Source: Streptococcus porci DSM 23759 | GTDB lineage: Bacteria; Bacillota; Bacilli; Lactobacillales; Streptococcaceae | Length of the DNA stretch: 64,000 bases | NCBI RefSeq assembly: GCF_000423765.1 | Contig: NZ_AUIP01000014.1 | Coordinates: forward strand, 1 to 64,000 | Direction: 5' to 3' | In this document: in pieces, positions 1-8,285 of the stretch | Layout of the letters: each line of letters begins with the position of its first letter | Position numbering within the stretch: the first letter of the stretch is position 1 | The notes under the pieces: generated by a model | Database searches by the model: none | Told to the model about the DNA's origin: nothing | The model's input: the letters and a program-made list of their open reading frames with translations, nothing else | Made by a program: the position numbers and the translations under genes

Positions 1-189
1 TAACATGACAGGGTCAAGACTAGGACGACCATTATCAGACGAATAGGTATCTTCTACTAGGTCATAAATGAAGTCGAAGTCAATCACAGCTTCCACTTGG
101 CGCAGGAAATGATCTGCAGGCACAAGCTGGTCAAGGGTATAGAAACCGTACTGATTGCGGTTATAGTCAGGTTTTTCTTTGTGTAGCAT
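1..189 (-). CDS. IS1182-family transposase, N-terminal part (runs off the left edge)
   Basis: The gene starts at the ATG at 189 and is still open at base 1, so only about 63 residues are visible. They read like the N-terminus of IS1182-type transposases: a DxFLRQVExxIDFDFIYDLVED stretch followed by SSDNGRPSLDP. GAGG-type ribosome binding bases lie just upstream at about 192-198. The catalytic DDE core would lie left of the window, so intactness cannot be judged. This is a different copy from the decayed IS1182 element at 39-41 kb, whose N-terminus reads differently. Confidence 0.75.
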   Translation of the reverse strand, partial: MLHKEKPDYNRNQYGFYTLDQLVPADHFLRQVEAVIDFDFIYDLVEDTYSSDNGRPSLDPVML

Positions 190-245
190 AGGAGAACCTC
201 ATAAGTCCTTTTTCTTATATTATACTCCTAAATACGAAGAAAAGC

Positions 246-305
246 CCTTAGAAAATCAATTCTAAGGACTTTGTCTTCAGTCTGAAACTGTCCATTGGAC
301 AGTTT
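246..305. terminator. Two hairpins between the IS and manO
   Basis: CCTTAGAA at 246-253 pairs with TTCTAAGG at 260-267. On the minus strand it is followed by GGGCTTTTC, so it can terminate the man transcript. A second perfect hairpin, AAACTGTCC (285-293) and GGACAGTTT (297-305) with a 3-base loop, follows and may belong to the IS end. No gene is visible between 190 and 415. Confidence 0.5.
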
Positions 306-415
306 GAGGATGTGGACAAGCTCTATTTAGCCCCTTCCTTCGGTGTCGTCGGCTGCCTGTAATGTTCAGGGCTAAGTTTTAAGCTTAAGTCTGATAAATG
401 CTGGCCTATGCATTT

Positions 416-784
416 TTAGCCTTTACGGCTGATTTTGCGCCAGATGAGTTGGAGCAGGGTTGGGAGTTTGACTACCTTATCGTTTCCGATATGTTGACGA
501 GCTATTTTGAGGATGGTACCCGAGTCCTTGGAAGCAAACAAGAATTTTCCTTGATCAGTATAAACTTCAAAATGGCGGCTAATTTTTTGGCCTTTACCAG
601 TCACATTGGCCCCCATTTGTGTCACGTTAGACCATGGAATTTGGATGTATTGTTCCACATTAACATCGGGATAAAATTCCAGAGCGGTGTCCCCGATTAG
701 GAATTTTCCAACCTTACTGCCAATTCCAAAGTAGGAAACCCCCGTGGTTTGGAATTCGATTGATTTGTTTAATGATTGTGCCAT
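416..784 (-). CDS. manO: ManO-like DUF956 protein of the mannose PTS locus
   Basis: This 122-residue protein matches the DUF956 family, which in lactic acid bacteria is encoded with the mannose PTS and called ManO. The family is thought to modulate man operon expression, but its mechanism is not established. Recognisable features are the N-terminal TTGVSYFGIGSKVGKFLIGD, the central IPWSNVTQMGANVTGKGQ and the IGND motif. It has no membrane segment and no obvious DNA-binding helix. AGGAGAG sits a suitable distance before the ATG at 784. It follows manA by 8 bases and lies in the same direction as manLMN, so joint transcription is likely. Confidence 0.8.
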   Translation of the reverse strand: MAQSLNKSIEFQTTGVSYFGIGSKVGKFLIGDTALEFYPDVNVEQYIQIPWSNVTQMGANVTGKGQKISRHFEVYTDQGKFLFASKDSGTILKIARQHIGNDKVVKLPTLLQLIWRKISRKG

Positions 785-792
785 AAGCTCTC

Positions 793-1743
793 CTATTCTT
801 CTGAAATATGGCTGGCGATAATGTCAAGATTACCTGAAAAAGTCCATTTTGTCACCTGATTTGGGAGGATGAAGTGTTTTCCTTTTTTCAGAGAAAAGCT
901 GACGCCATCGCAGGTGATTTCTCCTGAACCATCGAGAACGCTGACCAGTAGATAAGGAGCTGTCTGCTCCATATCTGCTCTGCCTTGTAACTGCCAATGA
1001 TAAACTGTAAAGAATTCATTGGATACCAAAAGCGTCGAGGTCAAATCGCCAACTTTTAAAGTAGCAGGATGACTATTTTGTGGTTTGCCAATGTAGCTAA
1101 CATCGATAGATTGCTTCAAGTGAAGTTCGCGAGTCTGTCCGCTATCGTCTTTGCGGTCAAAATCGTAAACCCGATAGGTGGTATCGCTGGATTGCTGGGT
1201 TTCTAGGATCATGATACCTTTACCGATAGCATGAATGGTACCACTAGGGACGTAGAAGAAATCACCAGCTTTGACAGGGACGTGTGTCAGAAGGTTATCC
1301 CAGTCCCCTTTTTCAATCATCTCTTGAAAAACGTCCTGAGATTTAGCTTCGTGACCATAGATAATTTCGGCTCCTTCATCAGCTGCAATGACATACCAGC
1401 ACTCAGTCTTACCCAGCTCGCCTTCGTGTTTGAGGGCATAAGTATCATCTGGATGCACCTGAACACTGAGCCAATCATTGGCATCAAGGATTTTTGTTAA
1501 AAGGGGAAAAACCTTGTCCTTGGGATTTCCGAAAAGTTGAGGTTGTTGGACATAGAGTTTATCCAAAGTATGACCGGCAAATTCACCGTTTGCCACCCTA
1601 GATACACCGTTTGGGTGGGCTGAGATGGCCCAATATTCCCCTGTCTGTTCACAAGGAATGTCATAACCAAAGTAATCACGAAGCTTTGTGCCTCCCCAAA
1701 TTTTGGGTTGCATTTGAGAAATTAAAAATAAAGGTTGAGTCAT
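793..1743 (-). CDS. manA: Mannose-6-phosphate isomerase, class I
   Basis: The product interconverts mannose-6-phosphate and fructose-6-phosphate, feeding mannose taken up by the adjacent ManLMN PTS into glycolysis. It is a zinc-dependent cupin. The QVHPDD motif (metal ligands), the KTECWYV segment and the GDFFYVPSGTIHAIG stretch are all visible. The 316-residue length from ATG 1743 matches other streptococcal ManA proteins. An earlier ATG at 1755 would add four residues but lies inside the -10 element, so 1743 is preferred. Neither start has a Shine-Dalgarno sequence (see the promoter entry). The manLMN terminator separates it from manN, and manO follows directly. Confidence 0.9.
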   Translation of the reverse strand: MTQPLFLISQMQPKIWGGTKLRDYFGYDIPCEQTGEYWAISAHPNGVSRVANGEFAGHTLDKLYVQQPQLFGNPKDKVFPLLTKILDANDWLSVQVHPDDTYALKHEGELGKTECWYVIAADEGAEIIYGHEAKSQDVFQEMIEKGDWDNLLTHVPVKAGDFFYVPSGTIHAIGKGIMILETQQSSDTTYRVYDFDRKDDSGQTRELHLKQSIDVSYIGKPQNSHPATLKVGDLTSTLLVSNEFFTVYHWQLQGRADMEQTAPYLLVSVLDGSGEITCDGVSFSLKKGKHFILPNQVTKWTFSGNLDIIASHISEE

Positions 1744-1753
1744 ATCAATTACC

Positions 1754-1782
1754 ATTATATCATATCGTCTATCTGATGTGAT
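1754..1782 (-). promoter_or_regulatory. manA promoter giving a nearly leaderless transcript
   Basis: On the minus strand ATCACA (1777-1782), a 17-base spacer and an extended -10, TGATATAAT with TATAAT at 1754-1759, form a good sigma-70-type promoter. The ATG of manA begins 10 bases after the -10. The predicted start site therefore leaves only about 4 bases of leader, and no Shine-Dalgarno sequence is present. Confidence 0.6.
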
Positions 1783-1813
1783 AAAAGCCCTTTGGAAGAA
1801 CCAAAAGGCTTTT
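1783..1813 (-). terminator. Rho-independent terminator of manLMN
   Basis: An AAAAGCC...GGCTTTT stem with the core CTTTTGG/CCAAAGG is followed by TTTTATC on the minus strand. It lies between manN and the manA promoter and separates the two transcripts. Confidence 0.75.
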
Positions 1814-1841
1814 ATATAGGAGTTTCTTTAGAAAAACTTTT

Positions 1842-2756
1842 TTACATGATGCCAAGAACGCGAGCGACAACTCCAAGAACAAAGAGTCCAACAATCATGA
1901 CGATTGGAGAAACTTTTTTCTTAAGCAAATGCATACATGCAAATGTCAAGAGAAGCCCCATAAGTCCTGGGATAAGTGCATTGATTTGGCCTTGAAGGGT
2001 TTGAGCCTGCATTTGATCAAGACTCATGCCGCTGAGGGCTTGTCCTAGGATACCTTTAAGCTCAACGCCAGTTACAGCCCCTTCAGGGAAGACAACGAAG
2101 GCCCCTTCTGATAATTGTTTTGCAGGAAGATCAACCGTGAAGTTGATGGATACCCAACGTTGTACCAAAACGGCAAGAATGAACATACCAAGAATAGAAG
2201 CCCCTTTTGTGATATCTTGGAGGATGCCGCCAGACATGTCTTTAGTGATTTCTTTACCTGATTTGTAACCAAATTCTTGAGTGTACCACAAGAAGGCCAT
2301 GCGGATGATGTTCCAACCGAAGAAGAAGAGCATAGGACCAACAAGGTTACCTGTTGCTTGTGCAAGAGAGGCACCAAGGGCTCCAAGGATAGGACGTACT
2401 GTAAACCAGAAAACTGGGTCACCGATACCGGCAAGAGGTCCCATCATACCGATTTTAACACCTTGGATAGCTGTGTCATCAATTTCCGCACCGTTAGCTT
2501 TTTCTTCTTCAAGGGCAAGTGTTACACCAATGATTGGTGCGGCAACATACGGGTGAGTGTTAAAGAATTCCAAGTGACGCTCAAGGGCAGCAGCTTGGTC
2601 TTCTTTGTTAGTGTAAAGTTTTTTGATAGCTGGGATTAAAGCATAAGCCCAACCCAAGTTTTGCATACGCTCATAGTTCCAAGAACCTTGCAAGAATTGT
2701 GAACGCCACCAAACTTTTTTACGATCAGCAGATGTTAATTGAACGTGTTCTGTCAT
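1842..2756 (-). CDS. manN: Mannose PTS EIID subunit
   Basis: This 304-residue EIID component forms the membrane channel of the mannose/glucose PTS together with EIIC (ManM). The protein begins with the family's DRKKVWWRSQFLQGSWNYERMQ stretch, a feature of EIID proteins. It carries GPLAGIGDPVFWFTVRP in the middle and ends with hydrophobic helices (LMGLLLTFACM; MIVGLFVLGVVARVLG). It starts at ATG 2756 after a strong GGAG-type site and lies 14 bases after manM, as expected for one operon manL-manM-manN. No defect is visible. Confidence 0.95.
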   Translation of the reverse strand: MTEHVQLTSADRKKVWWRSQFLQGSWNYERMQNLGWAYALIPAIKKLYTNKEDQAAALERHLEFFNTHPYVAAPIIGVTLALEEEKANGAEIDDTAIQGVKIGMMGPLAGIGDPVFWFTVRPILGALGASLAQATGNLVGPMLFFFGWNIIRMAFLWYTQEFGYKSGKEITKDMSGGILQDITKGASILGMFILAVLVQRWVSINFTVDLPAKQLSEGAFVVFPEGAVTGVELKGILGQALSGMSLDQMQAQTLQGQINALIPGLMGLLLTFACMHLLKKKVSPIVMIVGLFVLGVVARVLGIM

Positions 2757-2770
2757 GATTGTTCTCCTCT

Positions 2771-3580
2771 CTAGTAATCTTCTAAGATGTCGCCGATTGG
2801 GTCGTTAGAACCAGAAGCAGAGCCTCCACCGTTGCCACCTTTTTTAGACAAGTTAAGGTAGATAAGGGCGATTGCTACACCCATAGTACCAAGAGCGATA
2901 AGTGTGAAGTCAGTTACAGCTGCAAAGACGAAACCAAGAGCGAAGAATGGCCAAACTTCACGAGTAGCCATCATGTTGATAACCATGGCGTAACCAACGG
3001 CAACAACCATACCACCGCCGACAGCCATACCACCTTTAAGCCATTCTGGCATCATGTTAAGTACCTCTTGAACAGCCTCGGCAGGCATAGCCAACAAGAG
3101 GGCGGCAGGGACAGCGATACGAAGACCTTGAAGGATAAGTGCGATAAAGTGAGCGCGTTCAACAGTAGCAAAGTCAGCACTTTTAGCAGCGTTATCAGCC
3201 ACGTGAACCAAACCAACAGAGATTGTACGCACAATCATTGTCAAGAAAAGCCCAGCAACTGCAAGAGGAATAGCGGCTGCAGTTGCAACGTTGATACCAA
3301 CGTTAGAGAAATCGCCACCTTTAATAAAGATGATAGCAGCAGCAACAGAAGCAAGGGCAGCGTCAGGAGCTACCGCAGCACCAATGTTTGCCCAACCAAG
3401 AGCAAGCATTTGAAGAGCACCGCCAAGCATGATACCTGCCGAGAGGTTACCAGTTGCCATACCAATAAGTGTACATGCAACGATTGGTTGGTGGAATTGG
3501 AATTGGTCTAGGATGCCTTCAAGTCCAGCCATGAAAGCAATGATGACCACGAGAATAGCGGAAATTAAAGTAATATCCAT
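2771..3580 (-). CDS. manM: Mannose PTS EIIC subunit
   Basis: A 269-residue, highly hydrophobic EIIC component of the mannose-family PTS. It binds and translocates hexose with ManN. Characteristic stretches are GLEGILDQFQFHQPIVACTLIG near the N-terminus and GALQMLALGWANIGAAVAPDAALASV, both typical of EIIC-Man. The C-terminus is short, polar and glycine/serine rich. ATG 3580 follows AGGACTT. It sits between manL and manN. Confidence 0.95.
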   Translation of the reverse strand: MDITLISAILVVIIAFMAGLEGILDQFQFHQPIVACTLIGMATGNLSAGIMLGGALQMLALGWANIGAAVAPDAALASVAAAIIFIKGGDFSNVGINVATAAAIPLAVAGLFLTMIVRTISVGLVHVADNAAKSADFATVERAHFIALILQGLRIAVPAALLLAMPAEAVQEVLNMMPEWLKGGMAVGGGMVVAVGYAMVINMMATREVWPFFALGFVFAAVTDFTLIALGTMGVAIALIYLNLSKKGGNGGGSASGSNDPIGDILEDY

Positions 3581-3712
3581 TTTCTTAAGTCCTTTCGAAA
3601 ATAATAAATATAAGCAAATAATGAGTCACATCATTTTACAAGTGAGAGGCTAGAAAGAGTCTAATGGGCTCCTCCTATAATGCCTATCTGTGTCATAATC
3701 CTTGATGATAAT

Positions 3713-4702
3713 TTATTGCACATTTGCTTTCTTAATGAGTTCAAACAAGTCTTTTTTAGAATCATTTGGTACTTTGCGGACGTCAAATTTGATGCCGAGG
3801 TCACGCAATTTTTCAAAGGTAGCCACATCGTCTTTATCCATAGAAAGAACGTTGCTGACCATAGTTTTACCAGTTGAGTGAGCCATTGAACCAACATTGA
3901 GTTCTTCAATGTGTACGCCACCCTCAATCGCTTGAAGAGCTTCTTGCGGAGTTTCAAAGAGAATGAGCGCGTGTGTACCGCCAAAACGAGGGTCTTTAGC
4001 AGCTTCAATCAATTTCTTGATTGGAACAACGTTTGCTTTGACACCGTTTGGTGCAGCTTGTTTGATTAATTGCTTGCGTAGCTCATCTTTAGCAACGGTG
4101 TCAGATGCCACGATGATGCGGTCTGCTTTTGATGCTGGAGTCCATCCGGTGGCAACCTGTCCATGAAGAAGACGCGTATCAATACGAGCAAGATTAATTT
4201 TTAATTTACCATCGCCGATAACTGTTCCTTCTGGGATAGCTCCTTGAGGTGTTTCCGCTTTGATAGGAGTTGCAGCTACTTCTGCAGGTTGAAGTTCTTC
4301 TGGAAGAACCCGAACACCATCCTTAGCTTCCTTAATGATATTTGCGGCTACTTGTTCAACACCTGCTGAGGCGTCCATCATGCGCTCAGTATAGGCTTGA
4401 ATAAGCATTGGTAAGTTTAAACCAGTTATGATGGCAAACTTACGGTCTGGGTTTTCCCCTGCAACGCGACTAGCTTGGTTGAAAGGTGATCCTGACCAAA
4501 GATCGGCTAAAACAAGCACTTCATCTTCGGCGTCAAATTGAGCGATGGCGTTGTTGAATTTAGCATAGAGGTCATCTGGACCTTCACTTGGCATAAACGT
4601 TACAACTTGAACTTTTTCTTGTTCACCAAAAATCATCGAACCTGATTGATGAATTCCAGCGGCAAATTCACCGTGGCTTGCGATAACGATTCCGATACCC
4701 AT
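3713..4702 (-). CDS. manL: Mannose PTS EIIAB subunit
   Basis: This 329-residue cytoplasmic phosphotransfer protein passes phosphate from HPr to incoming mannose or glucose. In streptococci it also influences catabolite control. The IIA domain carries the active histidine H10 in ASHGEFAAG. An Ala/Pro/Glu-rich linker lies around residues 133-160. The IIB domain carries H180 in [15 protein letters not shown]. The start at ATG 4702 is chosen because AAGGAGGAACTC precedes it and because family members begin MGIGI; an in-frame extension upstream has no support. It is the first gene of manLMN, with a 132-base gap to manM. Confidence 0.95.
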   Translation of the reverse strand: MGIGIVIASHGEFAAGIHQSGSMIFGEQEKVQVVTFMPSEGPDDLYAKFNNAIAQFDAEDEVLVLADLWSGSPFNQASRVAGENPDRKFAIITGLNLPMLIQAYTERMMDASAGVEQVAANIIKEAKDGVRVLPEELQPAEVAATPIKAETPQGAIPEGTVIGDGKLKINLARIDTRLLHGQVATGWTPASKADRIIVASDTVAKDELRKQLIKQAAPNGVKANVVPIKKLIEAAKDPRFGGTHALILFETPQEALQAIEGGVHIEELNVGSMAHSTGKTMVSNVLSMDKDDVATFEKLRDLGIKFDVRKVPNDSKKDLFELIKKANVQ

Positions 4703-4814
4703 TCTTGAGTTCCTCCTTATACTTATTTTTTGTGTTCTTTTTTGAAAACTCCTGCCAAGGACTCTTGACAAATATCTACAATTTTGAACAACAAATTCAA
4801 GAACGGTTTATATT

Positions 4815-4828
4815 CTAAAACGTTTTCA
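4815..4828 (-). promoter_or_regulatory. cre-like site upstream of manL
   Basis: On the minus strand TGAAAACGTTTTAG matches the CcpA consensus TGWAANCGNTNWCA except for the last two bases. It lies about 110 bases upstream of the manL start, a normal place for catabolite control of the man operon. The surrounding 4703-5050 stretch is AT-rich and has no gene. Confidence 0.45.
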
Positions 4829-5050
4829 GCAAAAATGCAAGGATTTTCTCAAAAAAGGAGTTAAAAGCCAAAAATAAATAGCAATAGCTCAAGTATAGTA
4901 TAAAAAAGATATACTGATTAAAATTTTGAATTGAAAGAATTTTCTGAATTTATTATAATAGTAGGAAGTGATAAAAATTTTGCTAAAGTCTAGCGACTAG
5001 TACAAAATGTGTTATAATGGGAGTGAACTTCTCAGAAATAGGTTAGGAAC

Positions 5051-5632
5051 ATGCATAAGATTATTTTCGGGCATATTATTGCTGTTTTTTTAGTTATTAG
5101 TATTTTGGTTTTTCAGCCCAGCGTTGATGGGCTACTCATCAATACGGTAACATCTTTTATCACCCTAGAATTGGGGCTGATGGGGATAAATTCTAATAAC
5201 GGCGTGATTCGTTTGTCCACAGCAGGAGCTTGGTTTTATTTTTATCCGATAACCTTCTATCAATTATTTAGTATTGCTTCAGTTTCTTGGAGTGGAAATC
5301 AGATTTGGACAGCAGGCGATCTCCCTAGTTTTCTGACCTATTTAGCTAGTCTCCTTTTTGCTTTGGCAGCAGCTACTGTTAGTTTGAAGTCGCTGATGAA
5401 AGTTCTCAAACTAGGAATCTATACTGAACTTGCCATCATGGCAATGGCGACTCTGTATGCTGGCTTTGCCATCCATTTTATGAGAACGGGCAATGCGGGT
5501 TGGATGGACTTTATTGCCAGTCCTTTGAACTTTGTTCAGATTGTTTGGGCTAACATGGCGACCATTGATTTGACTTTCCTTTTAGGCTTTGCAGCCATTC
5601 AAATGATCCTGGCCCTTTTATTGGGAGATTAA
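5051..5632 (+). CDS. Multi-pass membrane protein, function unknown
   Basis: I do not recognise this 193-residue family. The sequence shows about five hydrophobic segments: an N-terminal IIAVFLVISILVF helix, a helix around FYFYPITFYQLFSIAS, FLTYLASLLFALAAATVS, LAIMAMATLYAGFAIHF and a C-terminal LTFLLGFAAIQMILALLLG. A TATAAT with an upstream TG (5010-5017) lies before it, and GGTTAGGAAC gives a weak ribosome site before ATG 5051. It stands alone, divergent from manL, and ends at a hairpin terminator. A transport or sensory role would be a guess. Confidence 0.7.
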   Translation: MHKIIFGHIIAVFLVISILVFQPSVDGLLINTVTSFITLELGLMGINSNNGVIRLSTAGAWFYFYPITFYQLFSIASVSWSGNQIWTAGDLPSFLTYLASLLFALAAATVSLKSLMKVLKLGIYTELAIMAMATLYAGFAIHFMRTGNAGWMDFIASPLNFVQIVWANMATIDLTFLLGFAAIQMILALLLGD

Positions 5633-5651
5633 TTATTGTAGTAGAGAAAAG

Positions 5652-5682
5652 AAATCATTTCGGAAACGATATGATTTTTTTG
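5652..5682 (+). terminator. Terminator after the 5051 gene
   Basis: AAATCAT-TTCG and CGA-ATGATTT arms around a GAAA loop are followed by a run of T residues (5675-5681). The structure ends the monocistronic 5051-5632 transcript. Confidence 0.7.
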
Positions 5683-5789
5683 TTTTTTAAGTTAAAAGCA
5701 TTGAAAAATGAACGAAAAAGTGATAAACTATCTAAGTCGTTCGTATTTAGCGAATAATTTTTTATTTTACTTGAGGAGAAATTTTTCAC

Positions 5790-7238
5790 ATGGAAAAGTT
5801 TTTTAAATTGAAAGAGAACGGAACAACCGTGTCTACTGAAATCATGGCTGGACTGACAACTTTCTTTGCGATGTCATACATTCTCTTTGTCAATCCATCT
5901 ATCTTGGGTGCGGCCGGAATGCCAACACAAGCAGTCTTCCTTGCGACCATTATCGCAACTGTTATTTCGACCCTTATCATGGGGTTATTTGCCAATGTAC
6001 CATATGCTCTGGCACCGGGTATGGGGCTTAATGCCTTTTTCACTTATACAGTTGTCTTCGGTCTTGGTTTTACTTGGCAAGAAGCACTGGCAATGGTTTT
6101 TATCTGCGGTCTTTTTAATATTTTTATCACAGTGACTAAGGTTCGTAAGAGTATTATTAAAGCTATTCCAGTTAGCCTTCAACATGCTATCGGTGGTGGT
6201 ATTGGGGTTTTTGTCGCTTATCTTGGTTTTAAAAATGCCAATATCATTGAGTTTTCACTCTCTGGTGCTAATATTGTGACCATCAACGGTGCGGCTCCAG
6301 CGGCAGCGGATTTGTCAAATGGAGTGAACTCTATCGCCGCTAATGGTGGTGTGGTTCCTGCTATCTCGACTTTTACAGATCCTGCAGTGCTTTTGGCAGT
6401 TATCGGTCTTTTAGTGACAGCAGTTCTTGTCATTAAAAATGTCCGCGGAGCAATTCTTATCGGAATTATTGTCACAACCCTCCTTGGTATTCCTATGGGT
6501 GTGGTTGATGTTGCTCACATCAATTTTTCAAATAATATCAGTTCAGCTTTTGCTGAACTAGGGACAACCTTCCTAGCAGCTTTTGATGGTATGCGCACGC
6601 TCTTTAGTGATAGTTCACGCCTACCACTGGTTTTGATGACCATCTTTGCATTCTCCCTTTCTGATACGTTTGACACCCTTGGTACATTTATCGGAACAGG
6701 TCGAAAAACTGGTATTTTCTCTGAAGAGGATGAAGCAGCTCTTGAAAATTCATCAGGTTTCTCTTCTAAGATGGATAAAGCTCTCTTTGCAGATGCAATC
6801 GGAACATCAATCGGTGCTCTCTTTGGAACTTCAAATACTACTACTTACGTTGAATCTGCGGCAGGTATCGCTGAAGGGGGTCGCACTGGTTTGACGGCTG
6901 TGTCAACTGCGATTTTCTTCCTGCTTTCAATCATTTTCTTGCCAGTTATTGGTGTAGTACCAGCAGCTGCAACAGCTCCAGCTCTTATCATTGTCGGAGT
7001 GATGATGGTATCTTCATTCTTGGATGTGGATTGGCACAATTTTGAAGAAGCTCTGCCAGCCTTTTTTGCAGCCTTCTTCATGTCATTAGCTTACTCTATC
7101 TCATACGGTATTGCGGCGGCTTTCATCTTCTACTGCTTGGTAAAAGTGTCGACAGGTAGGGCAAAAGAGATTCACCCAATCCTTTGGGGGGCGACCGCTC
7201 TCTTTATTCTAAACTTTGTTATTTTGGCAATTTTGTAG
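5790..7238 (+). CDS. NCS2/AzgA-type purine (guanine/hypoxanthine) permease
   Basis: This 482-residue polytopic protein belongs to the nucleobase-cation symporter-2 AzgA branch, which imports hypoxanthine, guanine or adenine. Diagnostic stretches are TEIMAGLTTFFAMSYILFVNP at the N-terminus, YALAPGMGLNAFFTYTV (substrate-site region), FSLSDTFDTLGTFIGTGRKTG and SIGALFGTSNTTTYVESAAGIAEGGRTGLTA. About twelve membrane segments can be drawn. ATG 5790 follows TTGAGGAGAAA. Upstream, two imperfect PurBox-like sequences (5737-5749 on the minus strand and 5746-5758 on the plus strand, each about 10 of 13 consensus bases) hint at PurR control, but this is weak. Which purine is carried cannot be told from sequence. 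Confidence 0.9.
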   Translation: MEKFFKLKENGTTVSTEIMAGLTTFFAMSYILFVNPSILGAAGMPTQAVFLATIIATVISTLIMGLFANVPYALAPGMGLNAFFTYTVVFGLGFTWQEALAMVFICGLFNIFITVTKVRKSIIKAIPVSLQHAIGGGIGVFVAYLGFKNANIIEFSLSGANIVTINGAAPAAADLSNGVNSIAANGGVVPAISTFTDPAVLLAVIGLLVTAVLVIKNVRGAILIGIIVTTLLGIPMGVVDVAHINFSNNISSAFAELGTTFLAAFDGMRTLFSDSSRLPLVLMTIFAFSLSDTFDTLGTFIGTGRKTGIFSEEDEAALENSSGFSSKMDKALFADAIGTSIGALFGTSNTTTYVESAAGIAEGGRTGLTAVSTAIFFLLSIIFLPVIGVVPAAATAPALIIVGVMMVSSFLDVDWHNFEEALPAFFAAFFMSLAYSISYGIAAAFIFYCLVKVSTGRAKEIHPILWGATALFILNFVILAIL

Positions 7239-7252
7239 GTCAGTACTATCTT

Positions 7253-7272
7253 AAACCCGCTTCGGCGGGTTT
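7253..7272 (+). terminator. Terminator after the purine permease
   Basis: AAACCCGC and GCGGGTTT form an 8-bp stem around a stable TTCG tetraloop, followed by ATTTTTTG. Confidence 0.9.
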
Positions 7273-7324
7273 ATTTTTTGAAAATATTTGGACGCATGGA
7301 TAACTTTTTGGTAGAATAGACCAT

Positions 7325-7765
7325 ATGTTATACAGTCAAAATGAAAATGAATTGATTGCTCTTGGACAAAGGTTGGGCAAGCTTATCCAAGCTGGCCAGG
7401 TTTTGGTCTTGAGTGGTGATTTGGGTGCCGGAAAGACAACATTTACAAAGGGTCTTGCAAAGGGACTTGAGATTGAGCAGATGATTAAGAGTCCGACTTA
7501 TACGATTGTTCGTGAGTATGAGGGGCGTCTGCCACTTTACCATTTAGATGTTTACCGCATTGGGGATGATCCAGACTCGGTTGATTTAGATGACTTTCTC
7601 TACGGGGATGGGGTGACTGTCATCGAGTGGGGGGAGCTATTGACTGATTTACCTGCAGATTATTTGGAGATTCGCTTAGCGCATTTTGGAGAGGGTAGGC
7701 AGTTGGATTTTCAGGCAAACGGCAGTCAGAGTCGGGTGCTTTTGGAGGCTTTTGGAAATGGCTGA
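7325..7765 (+). CDS. tsaE: tRNA threonylcarbamoyladenosine biosynthesis ATPase TsaE
   Basis: TsaE is the ATPase that works with TsaB and TsaD to make t6A37 in tRNAs reading ANN codons. The 146-residue length is normal. The P-loop SGDLGAGKTTFTKGLA (about residues 35-50), the SPTYTIVREYEG stretch, YHLDVYRI and the VIEWGE motif are all present. The gene starts at ATG 7325. Its stop overlaps the following acetyltransferase by 8 bases, so the two genes, and probably brpA, form one operon. Confidence 0.95.
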   Translation: MLYSQNENELIALGQRLGKLIQAGQVLVLSGDLGAGKTTFTKGLAKGLEIEQMIKSPTYTIVREYEGRLPLYHLDVYRIGDDPDSVDLDDFLYGDGVTVIEWGELLTDLPADYLEIRLAHFGEGRQLDFQANGSQSRVLLEAFGNG

Positions 7766-8279
7766 GCAGGAACTTCTGATTTGTGAGGCGCAGCCAGAAG
7801 ATGCTGATAGCTTAGCTGAGACCCTAAAGATGGTGCAGGAAGAGTCAGATTTCTTAACCCGAGACAGTAACAGCTCCGCCATGTCCCAAAAACAAGTCAG
7901 AGACTTTATCCTGCAACAAGGGCAGAAAAACAATGCCATCTGTCTTGTGGCAAAAGTTGGGGATAAAGTAGTGGGTCTGCTTAACGTGGCGGGAAATGAC
8001 TTTTCTGGAACAGAACATATTGGTGAGATTTTTATCGCAGTGAGGTCCGCTTATCAAGGTTACGGTATTGGAAGCTATTTGATGGAGACTCTGATAGACT
8101 GGGCAGAAAATACTCCTCAAGTGCGTCGGCTTGAGCTTGATGTGCAGGTTCGCAATACAAAGGCTGTGCACCTTTATCAAAAATTTGGCTTTGCCATTGA
8201 AGGTACTAAAAAGCGTGGTGCTAAAACAAAGAATGGAGAATTTCTTGACGTTTATGCTATGGCAAGACTGATGGATTAA
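7758..8279 (+). CDS. GNAT-family N-acetyltransferase
   Basis: This 173-residue acetyltransferase has the GNAT fold: motif A is AYQGYGIGSYLMETLIDWAE (acetyl-CoA pyrophosphate loop) and motif B is NTKAVHLYQKFGFAIEGTKKRG. The substrate is not predictable; proteins with this ending are often compared with RimJ/RimL-type enzymes. ATG 7758 overlaps the tsaE stop and is preceded by GGAGGCTTTTGG. The tsaE-GNAT-brpA order is conserved in streptococci, as I recall it from S. mutans. Confidence 0.85.
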   Translation: MAEQELLICEAQPEDADSLAETLKMVQEESDFLTRDSNSSAMSQKQVRDFILQQGQKNNAICLVAKVGDKVVGLLNVAGNDFSGTEHIGEIFIAVRSAYQGYGIGSYLMETLIDWAENTPQVRRLELDVQVRNTKAVHLYQKFGFAIEGTKKRGAKTKNGEFLDVYAMARLMD

Positions 8280-8285
8280 AAAGAC

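Noticed and set aside
1792-3653. Several plus-strand frames of 67-147 codons opposite manMN
   Set aside because: They are shadows of the coding strand, with no ribosome sites and repetitive composition.
5640-5789. A purine riboswitch before the NCS2 permease
   Set aside because: The conserved three-way junction sequences of the purine aptamer are missing; only weak PurBox-like words are present.
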